Shown one piece after another: positions 1-8,054 of a stretch of 64,000 nucleotides of DNA. The notes under the pieces were generated by a model. That model was not told where the DNA came from, did no database searches, and was given only the letters and a program-made list of their open reading frames with translations. The stretch is from Bin5 sp034422415 (GTDB lineage: Bacteria; Chloroflexota; Anaerolineae; Caldilineales; Caldilineaceae), in assembly GCA_965202955.1 (NCBI GenBank), contig OZ241871.1, positions 434,001 through 498,000 of the forward strand, in the 5' to 3' direction. A program made the translations under genes and the position numbers. The first letter of the stretch is position 1. Every line of letters starts with the position of its first letter.

Positions 1-395
1 TCATGGGTATAAACAAAGCGTCCGAGGTACAAGACGAGGCCCTGGATGTACTCTTTGCCTGGATGATGGACGAGGATGTTGCGCGCCGGTACATCCGCAT
101 CGAAGGGCTGACGCCGGCCTACAATAGTCGGAAGTGGCACGACGAATTGGAGGAAGGCTCCGAGCTCTCGATCGTGACGGCCATCGGTCTGTCGCGCTGG
201 CCGCGCTTTACTCGCTTCCCCGACAAGGCGGCGACGGTCGTCTATCCGGGGCAGTCCGGGTTCAAGGTCGGTTCATACCTGAACAATGCCATGCATTCAG
301 CCATGGAGTCTGCTGTACTTGGCAAACAAACGACCGAGGAGGCGGTGAAGCAGGCGGTCGCTGAAATCAATGCCGAACTGGAGAGCGCGATTTAG
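1..395 (+). CDS. Sugar ABC transporter solute-binding protein, C-terminal fragment (5' end outside window)
   Basis: About 130 C-terminal residues of a family-1 (CUT1-type) extracellular sugar-binding lipoprotein; the rest of the gene lies before the window. The fragment aligns with the C-termini of the two complete binding proteins at 12075-13490 and 14027-15439: it shares NK(A/S)SEV, DEDV, ELEEGSE or the like, LSRW and a closing AEINAELE. The first ATG at position 3 is internal, not the real start. It is followed by a strong hairpin (428-458) and two permeases in the same direction, the usual binding protein-MalF-MalG order. It would deliver a sugar or oligosaccharide to the permease pair. 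Substrate not predictable. Confidence 0.88.
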   Translation, partial: MGINKASEVQDEALDVLFAWMMDEDVARRYIRIEGLTPAYNSRKWHDELEEGSELSIVTAIGLSRWPRFTRFPDKAATVVYPGQSGFKVGSYLNNAMHSAMESAVLGKQTTEEAVKQAVAEINAELESAI

Positions 396-427
396 GGCAT
401 ATTGGTTCAGTGAGTGTCGCGGACATG

Positions 428-458
428 CAGGCAGGGTTGGTGATACCAACCCTGCCTG
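428..458 (+). promoter_or_regulatory. Perfect 14-bp hairpin between binding-protein gene and permease
   Basis: Positions 428-441 and 445-458 are exact reverse complements with a 3-base loop (core GGCAGGGTTGGT). There is no T-run after it, so it is better read as an mRNA-stabilising or attenuating hairpin than as a classical intrinsic terminator. Similar hairpins sit at the same place in four other importer operons of this window. Confidence 0.7.
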
Positions 459-511
459 GCGGCTTCGTACTGACGTGCAGTGGATTGGATAGATAAGGTT
501 TGAATTTAACG

Positions 512-1435
512 ATGGCGAGTCAAGTGACGACAAGGAAGCGCAATTGGTGGAGGACGCTGGCCGGCCGGGAAGCGATCGCCGGTTACATCAGCATCTCCCC
601 CTGGTTGTTGGGTTTTCTGTTCTTTGGAATCGCGCCGCTGATTGCTGCGGGCTACTATTCGCTGACGAACTTCGAGATTCTGACGCCGCCGCGGTTCATT
701 GGCCACGATAACTTCGTGAAGATGTTCACAAAAGACAGGCTCTTCTGGCAGTCATTGAAGGTCACAATCATCTTTACGTTGGTGACTGTGCCACTGGGCA
801 CCGCCCTCGGCTATGGCATGGCCGTTTTGCTCAACCAGAAAGTCAGGGGGCTTTCTCTCTGGCGCACCGGCTTTTATCTGCCGGCGGTGGTCCCGGGCCT
901 GGCAGCGGCCTATCTCTTTTCATACGTGTTCGCGCATGACTTTGGGTTGGCTGACAGCATCCTCAAGACCTTCGGTGTCAAGAATCCACCCAATTGGTAC
1001 GGCTCGACGGAGTGGGCGCTGCCGACGCTGATGATGCTGCATCTGTGGGGGGCGGGCGCCGGGCTGATCCTCTTTCTGTCCGCATTGCAGGGGGTGCCGA
1101 CGGCGCTCTACGACGCGGGCAAGGTGGATGGCGCCAACGCCTGGGCCCGATTCCGGCACATCACCCTGCCGATGACGTCCCCGGTGATCCTGTTCAGTCT
1201 CATCATTGGCATCATCGGCTCCTTCCAGATCTTCACCAGTGCCTTAATCGTCACCGAAGGCGGCCCGGTCAACTCGACCCTGTTCTATGTGCTCTATCTC
1301 TATCGCAGGGGTTGGGAGCAGTTTCAGATGGGGTATGCGGCCGCCCTGGCCTGGGTTCTCTTCATCATCATCCTTAGTCTGACAATCCTTGTTCTGAGGA
1401 CATCGGCGCGCTGGGTCTACTATGGAGAAGAGTAG
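512..1435 (+). CDS. CUT1 sugar ABC transporter permease, MalF/UgpA-like
   Basis: About 307 residues with six expected transmembrane segments. The cytoplasmic EAA loop appears as LYDAGKVDGANAW followed by ITLP, the MalF-type version that contacts the ATPase. It is a close paralogue of the permease at 11075-11998, sharing the N-terminal WWRTL.GREA.AGY block. An in-frame TTG at 500 is possible, but the ATG at 512 matches the start of the paralogue better and leaves room for the AAGG at 495-498. The stop at 1433-1435 is three bases before the next start, so the two permeases are probably translationally coupled. No ATPase gene is nearby. Confidence 0.93.
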   Translation: MASQVTTRKRNWWRTLAGREAIAGYISISPWLLGFLFFGIAPLIAAGYYSLTNFEILTPPRFIGHDNFVKMFTKDRLFWQSLKVTIIFTLVTVPLGTALGYGMAVLLNQKVRGLSLWRTGFYLPAVVPGLAAAYLFSYVFAHDFGLADSILKTFGVKNPPNWYGSTEWALPTLMMLHLWGAGAGLILFLSALQGVPTALYDAGKVDGANAWARFRHITLPMTSPVILFSLIIGIIGSFQIFTSALIVTEGGPVNSTLFYVLYLYRRGWEQFQMGYAAALAWVLFIIILSLTILVLRTSARWVYYGEE

Positions 1436-1438
1436 AGC

Positions 1439-2359
1439 GTGAGCAACGCTGCCGCAAGCTCCGTCACAAATTCTGCCCAGGATCGGAGAGGCAGGAATGA
1501 GCAGTTGAGTCGTCGGGCTGTCAATCTGTTGGGGCGCGGTCTGATCTACCTGACATTGGCGGTGGGCGTGGTGCTCTTCATGCTGCCTGTGGTTTGGCTG
1601 GTGGGCGGTTCGCTCAAGCCGGTGGAACAGGTCTTCACCGTACCACCAACTTTTTTTCCGCGGCCCGTCCTATGGAGCAACTATGCCGAAGCTTTGGCTA
1701 AGTTCCCCTTCTGGGTAGGGTTGAGGAACACGATGACGATTGTCGTGGGCGTTCTGGCGGGGCGTGTGCTGACTGCCTCGCTGGTGGCGTATGGTTTTGC
1801 CCGCCTGCGCTTTCCCGGGCGCGGCGCTCTCTTTATCGTGGTGCTGGCGACGATGATGATTCCGTATCACGTGGTGCTGCTCCCACAGTATCTCATCTTC
1901 CGCGGTCTGGGTTGGCTGAACACCGCCCTACCGATCATCGTGCCGAACTGGTTTGGTGGCGGGGCCTTTTTCATCTTCATGTTGCGTCAATTCTTCAGGT
2001 CCCTTAACAGCGAGATTGACGAGGCGGCGCGCATTGACGGTTGCGGCTTCTTTTCTACGCTCTGGCAGATCATCCTGCCCCAGTCCTTGCCAGCCATCGG
2101 AACATTGGCCATCTTCACCTTCATGTGGGAGTGGAACGACTTCCTGGCGCCGCTCATCTACCTGAATACCCCGGATAAGATGACGCTGGCTGTCGCCCTG
2201 CGGCAATGGCAGTTTGACACGGATGCGACTTACCGGGAAGCCACCTGGCCTGAACTGATGGTTATGTCCACCATCCTGACCATTCCACCGGTATTGGTCT
2301 TCTTCTTCCTACAGCGTCGCTTCATCCAGGGCGTCGTTATCACCGGCGTCAAAGGCTGA
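1439..2359 (+). CDS. CUT1 sugar ABC transporter permease, MalG/UgpE-like
   Basis: 306 residues, GTG start. N-terminal membrane segment (about residues 30-55), then the binding-protein-dependent permease fold. The EAA loop reads EIDEAARIDGCGFF followed by IILP, the canonical MalG-type motif. It is nearly collinear with the permease at 10112-10993, including PYHVVL, PNWFGGGAFFIF and the C-terminal ITGVKG. Partner of the MalF-like subunit just upstream; together they form the membrane channel of a sugar importer whose ATPase must come from elsewhere in the genome. Confidence 0.93.
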   Translation: MSNAAASSVTNSAQDRRGRNEQLSRRAVNLLGRGLIYLTLAVGVVLFMLPVVWLVGGSLKPVEQVFTVPPTFFPRPVLWSNYAEALAKFPFWVGLRNTMTIVVGVLAGRVLTASLVAYGFARLRFPGRGALFIVVLATMMIPYHVVLLPQYLIFRGLGWLNTALPIIVPNWFGGGAFFIFMLRQFFRSLNSEIDEAARIDGCGFFSTLWQIILPQSLPAIGTLAIFTFMWEWNDFLAPLIYLNTPDKMTLAVALRQWQFDTDATYREATWPELMVMSTILTIPPVLVFFFLQRRFIQGVVITGVKG

Positions 2360-2835
2360 TTGGGCGCATGGGATCAGCGAGGTCAGTTGCAAGGTGGACC
2401 AGCCGATCTTCAGGCTTCAGCTCAATGCCCTGAAGATTTGAAAGAGTGGCCCTGCGACAAGCTCAGGATGAGTATCCTGAGTAGCGCGAACGAGGTGACG
2501 GGCGTATCGAAGGGTGCGGGTTTGCTCAGTTGGTCACCACGAACCACGCTACGATACGGCCTCCGTTGCGATACGGCCTCCTGACTTAGCTACCGTGGTC
2601 GCCACAATGCGAAACAACCGAGTGGAAATGGACTGCGGCCTTTTTGATGATGGCTGATCCTGACCAGAACGTGTCTAGCATTCTACTCTGACGATCGGCA
2701 CGCCGAAATCAGATTCAGGAGGGCGCTCCCACACCGTTCGACGGCCCAGGAAGCGCGCCTCGGCCCAGAGTTGCCGGACGGTTAGCTCTGTAAGCCAATC
2801 GGCTATAACCTCACGAAAGGAGGGTGTTGATTACC
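2360..2835. other. Intergenic region between permease and GH127-like gene
   Basis: No convincing gene in about 475 bases. It holds a dispersed-repeat-like element (2440-2515, listed separately) and a 13-base direct repeat CGATACGGCCTCC at 2552-2564 and 2569-2581. A strong ribosome-binding site, AAAGGAGG at 2816-2823, serves the next gene. I see no good promoter here; the genes downstream may be read from upstream or from a weak promoter. Confidence 0.6.
2440..2515. repeat. Dispersed-repeat-like element with 8-bp hairpin
   Basis: The stretch begins CCCTGCGACAAGCTCAGGAT and ends ATCGAAGGG. It contains a perfect hairpin, CTCAGGAT (2462-2469), loop GAGT, ATCCTGAG (2474-2481). Elements with a GACAAGCTCAGGAT core flanked by CCCT and AGGG are familiar as short interspersed repeats in environmental genomes, so I read it as one copy. 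A related core in reverse orientation (CTGAGCCTGTC) occurs inside the dioxygenase gene at about 7687-7710. Confidence 0.5.
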
Positions 2836-4701
2836 ATGGGCGACATGCGCAATGCGGGATGGAAGCGAGGGGATCCTATCCGGTACATTCGGGAGAAGAT
2901 TCCTGAGTTCGACGTGCCTCCCTATGAGGGAGAACGGTATGAGGCGCTGGTTCCGGACACGCTTGACTTGCAAGAGCGGGCCGCGCTGGCGATCAACGGG
3001 CTGACCGGGCCCACCGATCCCGAGGCCGACTATGAGGTCTATTGGATGGTATCCTTCACGCACAACCCGGCGATGATGCTTCACGACTGGTGCGATTTTT
3101 CGTCGGTGCAGCCCGAGTTCATGGAGGCGCTGCCCTTGATGCGGCTGGTCAGCGGCTCGAGGCAGAATGAGCAGGTGGAGCGGCGTTGGATGGAGGTGCT
3201 ACTGCATATGGAGGGACCGGATGGCGTGATCTACGTCCCCACTGTGGGCCGGCCCTGGGCGCACAGCAATGGCTTGTTTGGCAGCGCCGACGCGGATCAT
3301 TTTGCCAACCCATATTACATCGGCCCCCTGTGGAGCGCGATGACTCTGTACCACTTGCGGGATGGCAGCGGCTTGTGGGAAGAGGCGACCAAGCGGGTGG
3401 TCGATGGATTGGCGGCGCATGCCATCGAGCGGGAGGGGTATGCATACTTCCCGCTGGTTCTCGTGCCGGGCCAAGCGGTCGATCCCAATACGGAGATTCC
3501 GACCGGCCTCCAGGCCAGCCTGGTGGGATGGCTGGCCCAGGGGCTAACCAAGGTCTACCGTGTTCTGGGCTACGAGCCAGCGTTAGAACTGGCGGGCAAA
3601 CTATGTCGGTATCTGAAAGACCACGGCCAATACCATGCTGCCGACGGATCATTCCTGCCCGACTCCCCCGACGAAGGCCCCAAGGCTCACTTTGTCCACC
3701 ATCTCGTCGGTCTCGTGGGCATGTTGGAATACGGCATGGTCAGTGGGGACCAGGAGATGATCGATTTCGCCCATAAGGGGTTTCAGTATGGGATGAGGCA
3801 TGGTGACACGCTGATCGGATACTTCCCTGAGAACATTGACACGCCCCAGCTGGAGCACTCGGAGATCTGCGAAGTTGCCTATATGATCATGCTGGCGCTG
3901 AAGCTGACGGAAGCTGGGGTTGGGGACTATTGGGACGAAGCCGACCGCTGGACGCGCAATATGCTGGCCGAAGGGCAATTGTTGCGCACCGACTGGATCG
4001 AGCGGATTCCCGGGGCCGGGCTCAAGTGGGAACGACCAAGCGATATCCCTCGCTCGGTGATTGACGAGACCTACCAAACCACTGAGCGGGTCGCGGAGCG
4101 CAACTTGGGGGCATTTGCCGGCTGGCCGACGGCCAATGACTGGTACGTGGGAGCCGGACCAGGGATTATGCATTGCTGCACCTATAGGGGATCGCGAGTG
4201 ATCTACTTCCTGTGGGACCGTATGTTGCAGCATGACAATGGCCAGTTGCGGGTAAACCTGCTGCTCAATCGGGCGTCCCCGTGGGCGGACGTGGACAGCC
4301 ACATTCCCTACGTGGGACAGGTGGACGTACGGATCAAGCAACCGGTGGAGCTGTGGCTACGGATACCCGAGTGGGTGCAGCCGGCCGAAGCGCGGGTGCA
4401 GGTGAACGGTGCAGAACGGACCGTGAGCTGGGAGGGGCGGTACGCCGGGGTCGGGGCGGTGAAGCCGGACGATGTGGCGACGCTGACCTTCCCGATCGGC
4501 GAGCGGGTCGACACGGTGTACATCGAGAAGGAGCGATACACGCTGGTACGGAAGGGGAACGAGGTGGTCGCGATTGATCCACCGGGACAGTACCGTCCCT
4601 TGTATCAGCGGGATCACTATCGCGTCAACAGCACGCGCTGGCGCAAGATCGAACGCTTTGTTTCTAATGAGCTGATTGATCGATGGGCCAGGTGGACATG
4701 A
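2836..4701 (+). CDS. GH127-like (beta-L-arabinofuranosidase-related) protein
   Basis: About 621 residues, an (alpha/alpha)6-barrel protein with a C-terminal beta domain (roughly residue 480 on). It keeps the signature of GH127: Glu343-x-Cys345 (SEICEV) and the Cys447-Cys448 pair (MHCCTYRG), matching the zinc-bound Glu/Cys cluster of characterised beta-L-arabinofuranosidases (Glu338, Cys340, Cys417, Cys418 in HypBA1). No signal peptide, so probably cytoplasmic and acting on imported oligosaccharides. The ATG at 2836 is preferred over GTG 2824 because AAAGGAGG at 2816-2823 would lie too close to the latter. It overlaps the next gene by four bases (ATGA). A paralogue lies at 17070-18974. Exact substrate unknown. 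Confidence 0.8.
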   Translation: MGDMRNAGWKRGDPIRYIREKIPEFDVPPYEGERYEALVPDTLDLQERAALAINGLTGPTDPEADYEVYWMVSFTHNPAMMLHDWCDFSSVQPEFMEALPLMRLVSGSRQNEQVERRWMEVLLHMEGPDGVIYVPTVGRPWAHSNGLFGSADADHFANPYYIGPLWSAMTLYHLRDGSGLWEEATKRVVDGLAAHAIEREGYAYFPLVLVPGQAVDPNTEIPTGLQASLVGWLAQGLTKVYRVLGYEPALELAGKLCRYLKDHGQYHAADGSFLPDSPDEGPKAHFVHHLVGLVGMLEYGMVSGDQEMIDFAHKGFQYGMRHGDTLIGYFPENIDTPQLEHSEICEVAYMIMLALKLTEAGVGDYWDEADRWTRNMLAEGQLLRTDWIERIPGAGLKWERPSDIPRSVIDETYQTTERVAERNLGAFAGWPTANDWYVGAGPGIMHCCTYRGSRVIYFLWDRMLQHDNGQLRVNLLLNRASPWADVDSHIPYVGQVDVRIKQPVELWLRIPEWVQPAEARVQVNGAERTVSWEGRYAGVGAVKPDDVATLTFPIGERVDTVYIEKERYTLVRKGNEVVAIDPPGQYRPLYQRDHYRVNSTRWRKIERFVSNELIDRWARWT

Positions 4702-5591
4702 ACATGAATGTCAGGCTTGGAAGTGCGCCGGCCGCTTGGGGCGTTTCATTCCCCAGCGATCCCAAACAGACGCCTTGGACGCGCTATCTGGATGAGGTCG
4801 CCGAGGCCGGCTATACGTGGACAGAGCTCGGCCCGTACGGCTATCTACCCACGGACCAAAGCAGGCTGGAGCGCGAACTGGGCCAGCGCAATCTCAAGCT
4901 GGCCGGCGCAGTCATCATGCCCGTACTGGAAGAGCGCGCGGCGTGGCCTGAGATCGAGCGAATGGTTCTTGACCTAGGTGAGTTGCTCGCGGGCCTGGGC
5001 GCCAAATACCTCGTTCTGATCGATGACCTCTATACCGATCAGCACACCGGCAAACCTGTAGCGGCGCCCACGCTCGACGAGGAATCCTGGAACATTCTGA
5101 TCGACGCCAGCCACGCCATCGCGCGCCTCGCCGGGCAGAATTTCGGCCTGCGCACCGTCTTCCATCCTCACGCCGACACGCACGTCGAGTACGAGGAGCA
5201 GATCGAGAAGCTCCTCAACGAAACGGACCCGGCGCTCGTTGGTCTGGCGCTGGACACGGGCCATCACGCCTACCGCGGCAGTGATCCGGTGGCATTTATC
5301 CGAAAACACCAGGAACGGCTTGAGTACCTTCACTTCAAGAGCGTCGATCCGGAGATGCAGAAGGAGGTGGAGCGCAAAGGCACCCCCATCGCAGTCACGA
5401 CCGCACAGGGCTACTTCTGCGAACCATGGCGGGGAGCCGTGGACTTCTCGGCATTGCGCGACCTCTTGGCCGAGTTGCGTTACGACGGCTTTGCGATCGT
5501 GGAACATGACATGTACCCGACACCGTTCGACAGACCATTGCCTATCGCCAGGCGGACACGCGCCTACTTCCAGAAGATAGGTCTCGGATAG
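4698..5591 (+). CDS. Sugar phosphate isomerase/epimerase family protein (IolE-like TIM barrel)
   Basis: 297 residues of the AP-endonuclease-2 TIM-barrel fold shared by xylose isomerase-like, IolE (inosose dehydratase) and sugar epimerase enzymes. Metal-ligand motifs expected for the fold are visible: TELGPYG near residue 45, LDTGHH in the middle, LHFKSVDP, and VEHDMYP near the C-terminus. The ATG at 4698 overlaps the TGA of the GH127-like gene (ATGA), indicating coupled translation; an in-frame ATG at 4683 is also possible. It likely isomerises or dehydrates the sugar released by its neighbour. The IolE-like assignment rests on motif order only. Confidence 0.82.
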   Translation: MNMNVRLGSAPAAWGVSFPSDPKQTPWTRYLDEVAEAGYTWTELGPYGYLPTDQSRLERELGQRNLKLAGAVIMPVLEERAAWPEIERMVLDLGELLAGLGAKYLVLIDDLYTDQHTGKPVAAPTLDEESWNILIDASHAIARLAGQNFGLRTVFHPHADTHVEYEEQIEKLLNETDPALVGLALDTGHHAYRGSDPVAFIRKHQERLEYLHFKSVDPEMQKEVERKGTPIAVTTAQGYFCEPWRGAVDFSALRDLLAELRYDGFAIVEHDMYPTPFDRPLPIARRTRAYFQKIGLG

Positions 5592-5636
5592 GCGCAATCG
5601 TCGAAACCGGAATCGTAGCGGAGGTTGGGATTGAAC

Positions 5637-6731
5637 ATGCTGCGGCAGACAGAGGAGACGAATGCAGCGCGCAATCGGGGTGGGCTGCGCCGGCAAATCG
5701 CACGCATCCTTGTCGGGCTGATTGTGTTGCTCCTGATCTTGGGGGCGATAGGATTCGTTTATGAAGGCGGCGTCGAGTCGCGTGTCTACCAGCGCTATCC
5801 GCCCCCCGGCGCCCGGATTGACGTTGGCGGGTACAAGCTGCACCTGTACTGTACTGGCGAAGGCAGCCCGACGGTCATCGTAGACGCTGCCCCTCAAGGC
5901 GGCTCGTTGTACTGGAGTCTGGGGCAGCCGAAGGTCGCTACCTCCACGCGCATCTGCACGTATGATCGCGCCGGGTATGGATGGAGTGACCCTAGCCCTT
6001 CTCGACGCAGCAGTACCGAGATGGTGATCGAACTCCGCACGCTGCTCGGCCGCGCCCAAGTTGAACCCCCCTACGTGCTGGTCGGGCATGGGCTGGGCGG
6101 GTTGTACATGCAGCACTTTGCGATGCTGCACCCCGGCGATGTAGCTGGCATCGTGCTGATCGCCTCCGATCATCCGGAATACGAGACCCATATGCCCGAA
6201 CCGGTGAGCCGGGTTGAAGCCGCCAACATCAACGCCTTGACGGGCCGGCGGCTGCTTGCCCGGCTGGGCGTCTTGCGTCTGCTCGGCATTGCCGGGCAGA
6301 TCGGGTTCCCGGCGGAATATGACCTGCTGCCGCCCGAATTGCGCGCGACCGCCGAAGAATTCTGGATCTACAATGCGCAGGTATACGCTACGCTGGCCGC
6401 AGAAAGTCGCCGGACGATGTTGCAAGAGAGCCGGGCGCAGGTGCGGCGGCTTTCACCGGGCGTTGCGTCCTGGCTGCCCGATGTGCCACTGCTCGTCATC
6501 ACGCACGGAATCCCCGGTCGTCGCGTGCCGGGACTCGACTCTGAACTGGCCGTGGAAGAGGAGCGTGTCTGGCAGGAAATGCAGCAGGATATGGCGGCTC
6601 AGGGGCACCCGTTGCGCGGGGAGCCGCTGGTCGCTGAACAGAGCGCGTTCGGCGATATTCCCCTGAAGCAGCCTGATCTGATCATCGCTGCCATTCTAGA
6701 GGTCGTTGACGCGGCCCGATCGAGGACGTAA
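5637..6731 (+). CDS. Membrane-anchored alpha/beta-hydrolase fold protein lacking catalytic Ser and His
   Basis: About 364 residues. An N-terminal transmembrane anchor (about residues 21-40) precedes a clear alpha/beta-hydrolase domain with the family hallmark YDRAGYGWSD at about 109-118. The nucleophile elbow reads GHGLGG, with Gly152 where the catalytic Ser of GHSxGG belongs. The C-terminal region that usually carries the catalytic His reads SAFGDIPLKQPDLI (about 336-349), without His. It is therefore probably not a classical serine hydrolase. Start: ATG 5637 is preferred; GCGGAGG at 5618-5624 would also suit TTG 5631. It sits between a sugar isomerase and two dioxygenases, all in one direction. 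Confidence 0.8.
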   Translation: MLRQTEETNAARNRGGLRRQIARILVGLIVLLLILGAIGFVYEGGVESRVYQRYPPPGARIDVGGYKLHLYCTGEGSPTVIVDAAPQGGSLYWSLGQPKVATSTRICTYDRAGYGWSDPSPSRRSSTEMVIELRTLLGRAQVEPPYVLVGHGLGGLYMQHFAMLHPGDVAGIVLIASDHPEYETHMPEPVSRVEAANINALTGRRLLARLGVLRLLGIAGQIGFPAEYDLLPPELRATAEEFWIYNAQVYATLAAESRRTMLQESRAQVRRLSPGVASWLPDVPLLVITHGIPGRRVPGLDSELAVEEERVWQEMQQDMAAQGHPLRGEPLVAEQSAFGDIPLKQPDLIIAAILEVVDAARSRT

Positions 6732-6744
6732 GGAGGCAAGACGG

Positions 6745-7989
6745 ATGGAGATCAATCGCCGGCAATTTCTTGAGCAAGGGTATCTCATCCTGCGCAACGT
6801 CATCCCGCCGGACAAGCTGGACGAGTTGCGCACAAGCTACGAAATCATGGTCGAACGTCAGAAGGCAGTGTGGGCGCGCGAACGCCAACCTGGCGATCCG
6901 CCAGGCGGCGTCTGGGAGTCCGCGCCCCAGCCGCGCCTGAGGCTGCACGATTCGCCGGAGTTGATCGACCAAGAGACGGTCGGCGCGATAGAGTTCTGGC
7001 TTCACGAAAACACGCTCGGTGTCAGCAGCCAACTGCTGAACATGCCGGAAACGGCCCACAGTGAGATGTTCTTGCTGTGCAGCCCGGTACGCGACCACGG
7101 ACCCGCCAAATGGCACCGCGATATCCATCCGATCGATACGGCGCCCCTGGAGGGCTACGTGAGAGACCTGCAGGAAAACGGACCCAGACATTTGCAATGG
7201 AACATTGCACTCTACGACGACGATGTGCTGTGGGTGGTACCGGGTAGCCACCATCGTCTGAACACCGAAGAAGAAGACCGCATGTTGTCGGCAAATCCGA
7301 GGGCGCCTTTGCCGGGCGGCGTCACGGCGGAGTTAAAGGCAGGTGACGGTGTGGTGTATATCAGCCCTGGCATTCTGCATTGGGGCAGCAACTACAGCAG
7401 CAAGTTACGGCGTACAATCCATGGAACCTATGCCATCTTGACGACCTACAAAGACTTGAGCTTCACCAGGTACTTGTCCGGTTCGTCCCGAGCAGTTTTT
7501 GAGCGCTGGACCGAGCGGAGCCAGCGGATGCAAGACGTTACCGAAGCAACGCTGCGGGCCGCCATACAGAAGGATGCCGTAGCCTACCGGGAAAACCTGG
7601 ACAAGCTCCATCCAGGGATCGGTGAAAATGGAAAGCTGTTGCTAACGGTCTTCCTGTCCAAGGCAGCCCATTTAATCTATCTGTTGAGGTGTTCTGAGCC
7701 TGTCAAGGGATCAGAGGCAGGCCGTCTTGAGGGTGTTCCGGCGGGCCTGTCGATGTGGCTGACGCGGGCGCATCCGAACAGCCTGAACTGGGGGCCGCAG
7801 TTCGCCGAGCGTTTCTCGCGGGAGGAAGCGCAGGGGCTATGGGAACGCTTCAAGAGGCTCGATGCCAGGATGCAGGCAGATGAAGAGCATTTCGCGCCCG
7901 GCCTGCTTGCGGAACCTATGAAGTACCACTTCAATGAAATGCCGGCCGATTTGAATGTTGAGGCCTTCATAGCCGGCTGGGGTAGATAA
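6745..7989 (+). CDS. PhyH-family Fe(II)/2-oxoglutarate dioxygenase with in-frame repeat insert
   Basis: 414 residues. The facial triad is visible: His124-x-Asp126 (WHRD) and distal His212 (LHWGSNY), followed by Arg residues that would bind 2-oxoglutarate. Start chosen at ATG 6745, behind AAGGAGG (6730-6736) at 8-base spacing; this trims the longer open frame. It is a close paralogue of the dioxygenase at 25289-26512 (N-termini MEINRRQFLEQGY and MKIDRDQFLEDGY). Relative to that paralogue it carries about ten extra residues (around CSEPVKGSEAG), encoded by DNA resembling the dispersed repeat at 2440-2515. It probably hydroxylates or oxidatively demethylates a small substrate taken up by the operon. 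Confidence 0.88.
   Translation: MEINRRQFLEQGYLILRNVIPPDKLDELRTSYEIMVERQKAVWARERQPGDPPGGVWESAPQPRLRLHDSPELIDQETVGAIEFWLHENTLGVSSQLLNMPETAHSEMFLLCSPVRDHGPAKWHRDIHPIDTAPLEGYVRDLQENGPRHLQWNIALYDDDVLWVVPGSHHRLNTEEEDRMLSANPRAPLPGGVTAELKAGDGVVYISPGILHWGSNYSSKLRRTIHGTYAILTTYKDLSFTRYLSGSSRAVFERWTERSQRMQDVTEATLRAAIQKDAVAYRENLDKLHPGIGENGKLLLTVFLSKAAHLIYLLRCSEPVKGSEAGRLEGVPAGLSMWLTRAHPNSLNWGPQFAERFSREEAQGLWERFKRLDARMQADEEHFAPGLLAEPMKYHFNEMPADLNVEAFIAGWGR
7687..7710. repeat. Repeat-like core inside a dioxygenase coding sequence
   Basis: The DNA reads TGTTCTGAGCCTGTCAAGGG, resembling in reverse orientation the repeat core at 2440-2515. It codes for residues absent from the paralogue at 25289-26512 and keeps the frame open. 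Confidence 0.4.
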
Positions 7990-8054
7990 CGTGAACTGAA
8001 TATCAGCGGAGCTTTGTAGTTCAACAGCTGTTCTATCATCAAAGGAGCAGATTG

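Noticed and set aside
2360..2584. 74-codon + strand frame after the MalG-like permease
   Set aside because: It runs through the dispersed repeat and has no ribosome-binding site.
4974..6425. 483-codon minus-strand frame opposite the isomerase and hydrolase genes
   Set aside because: It is the shadow of two well-supported genes on the other strand.
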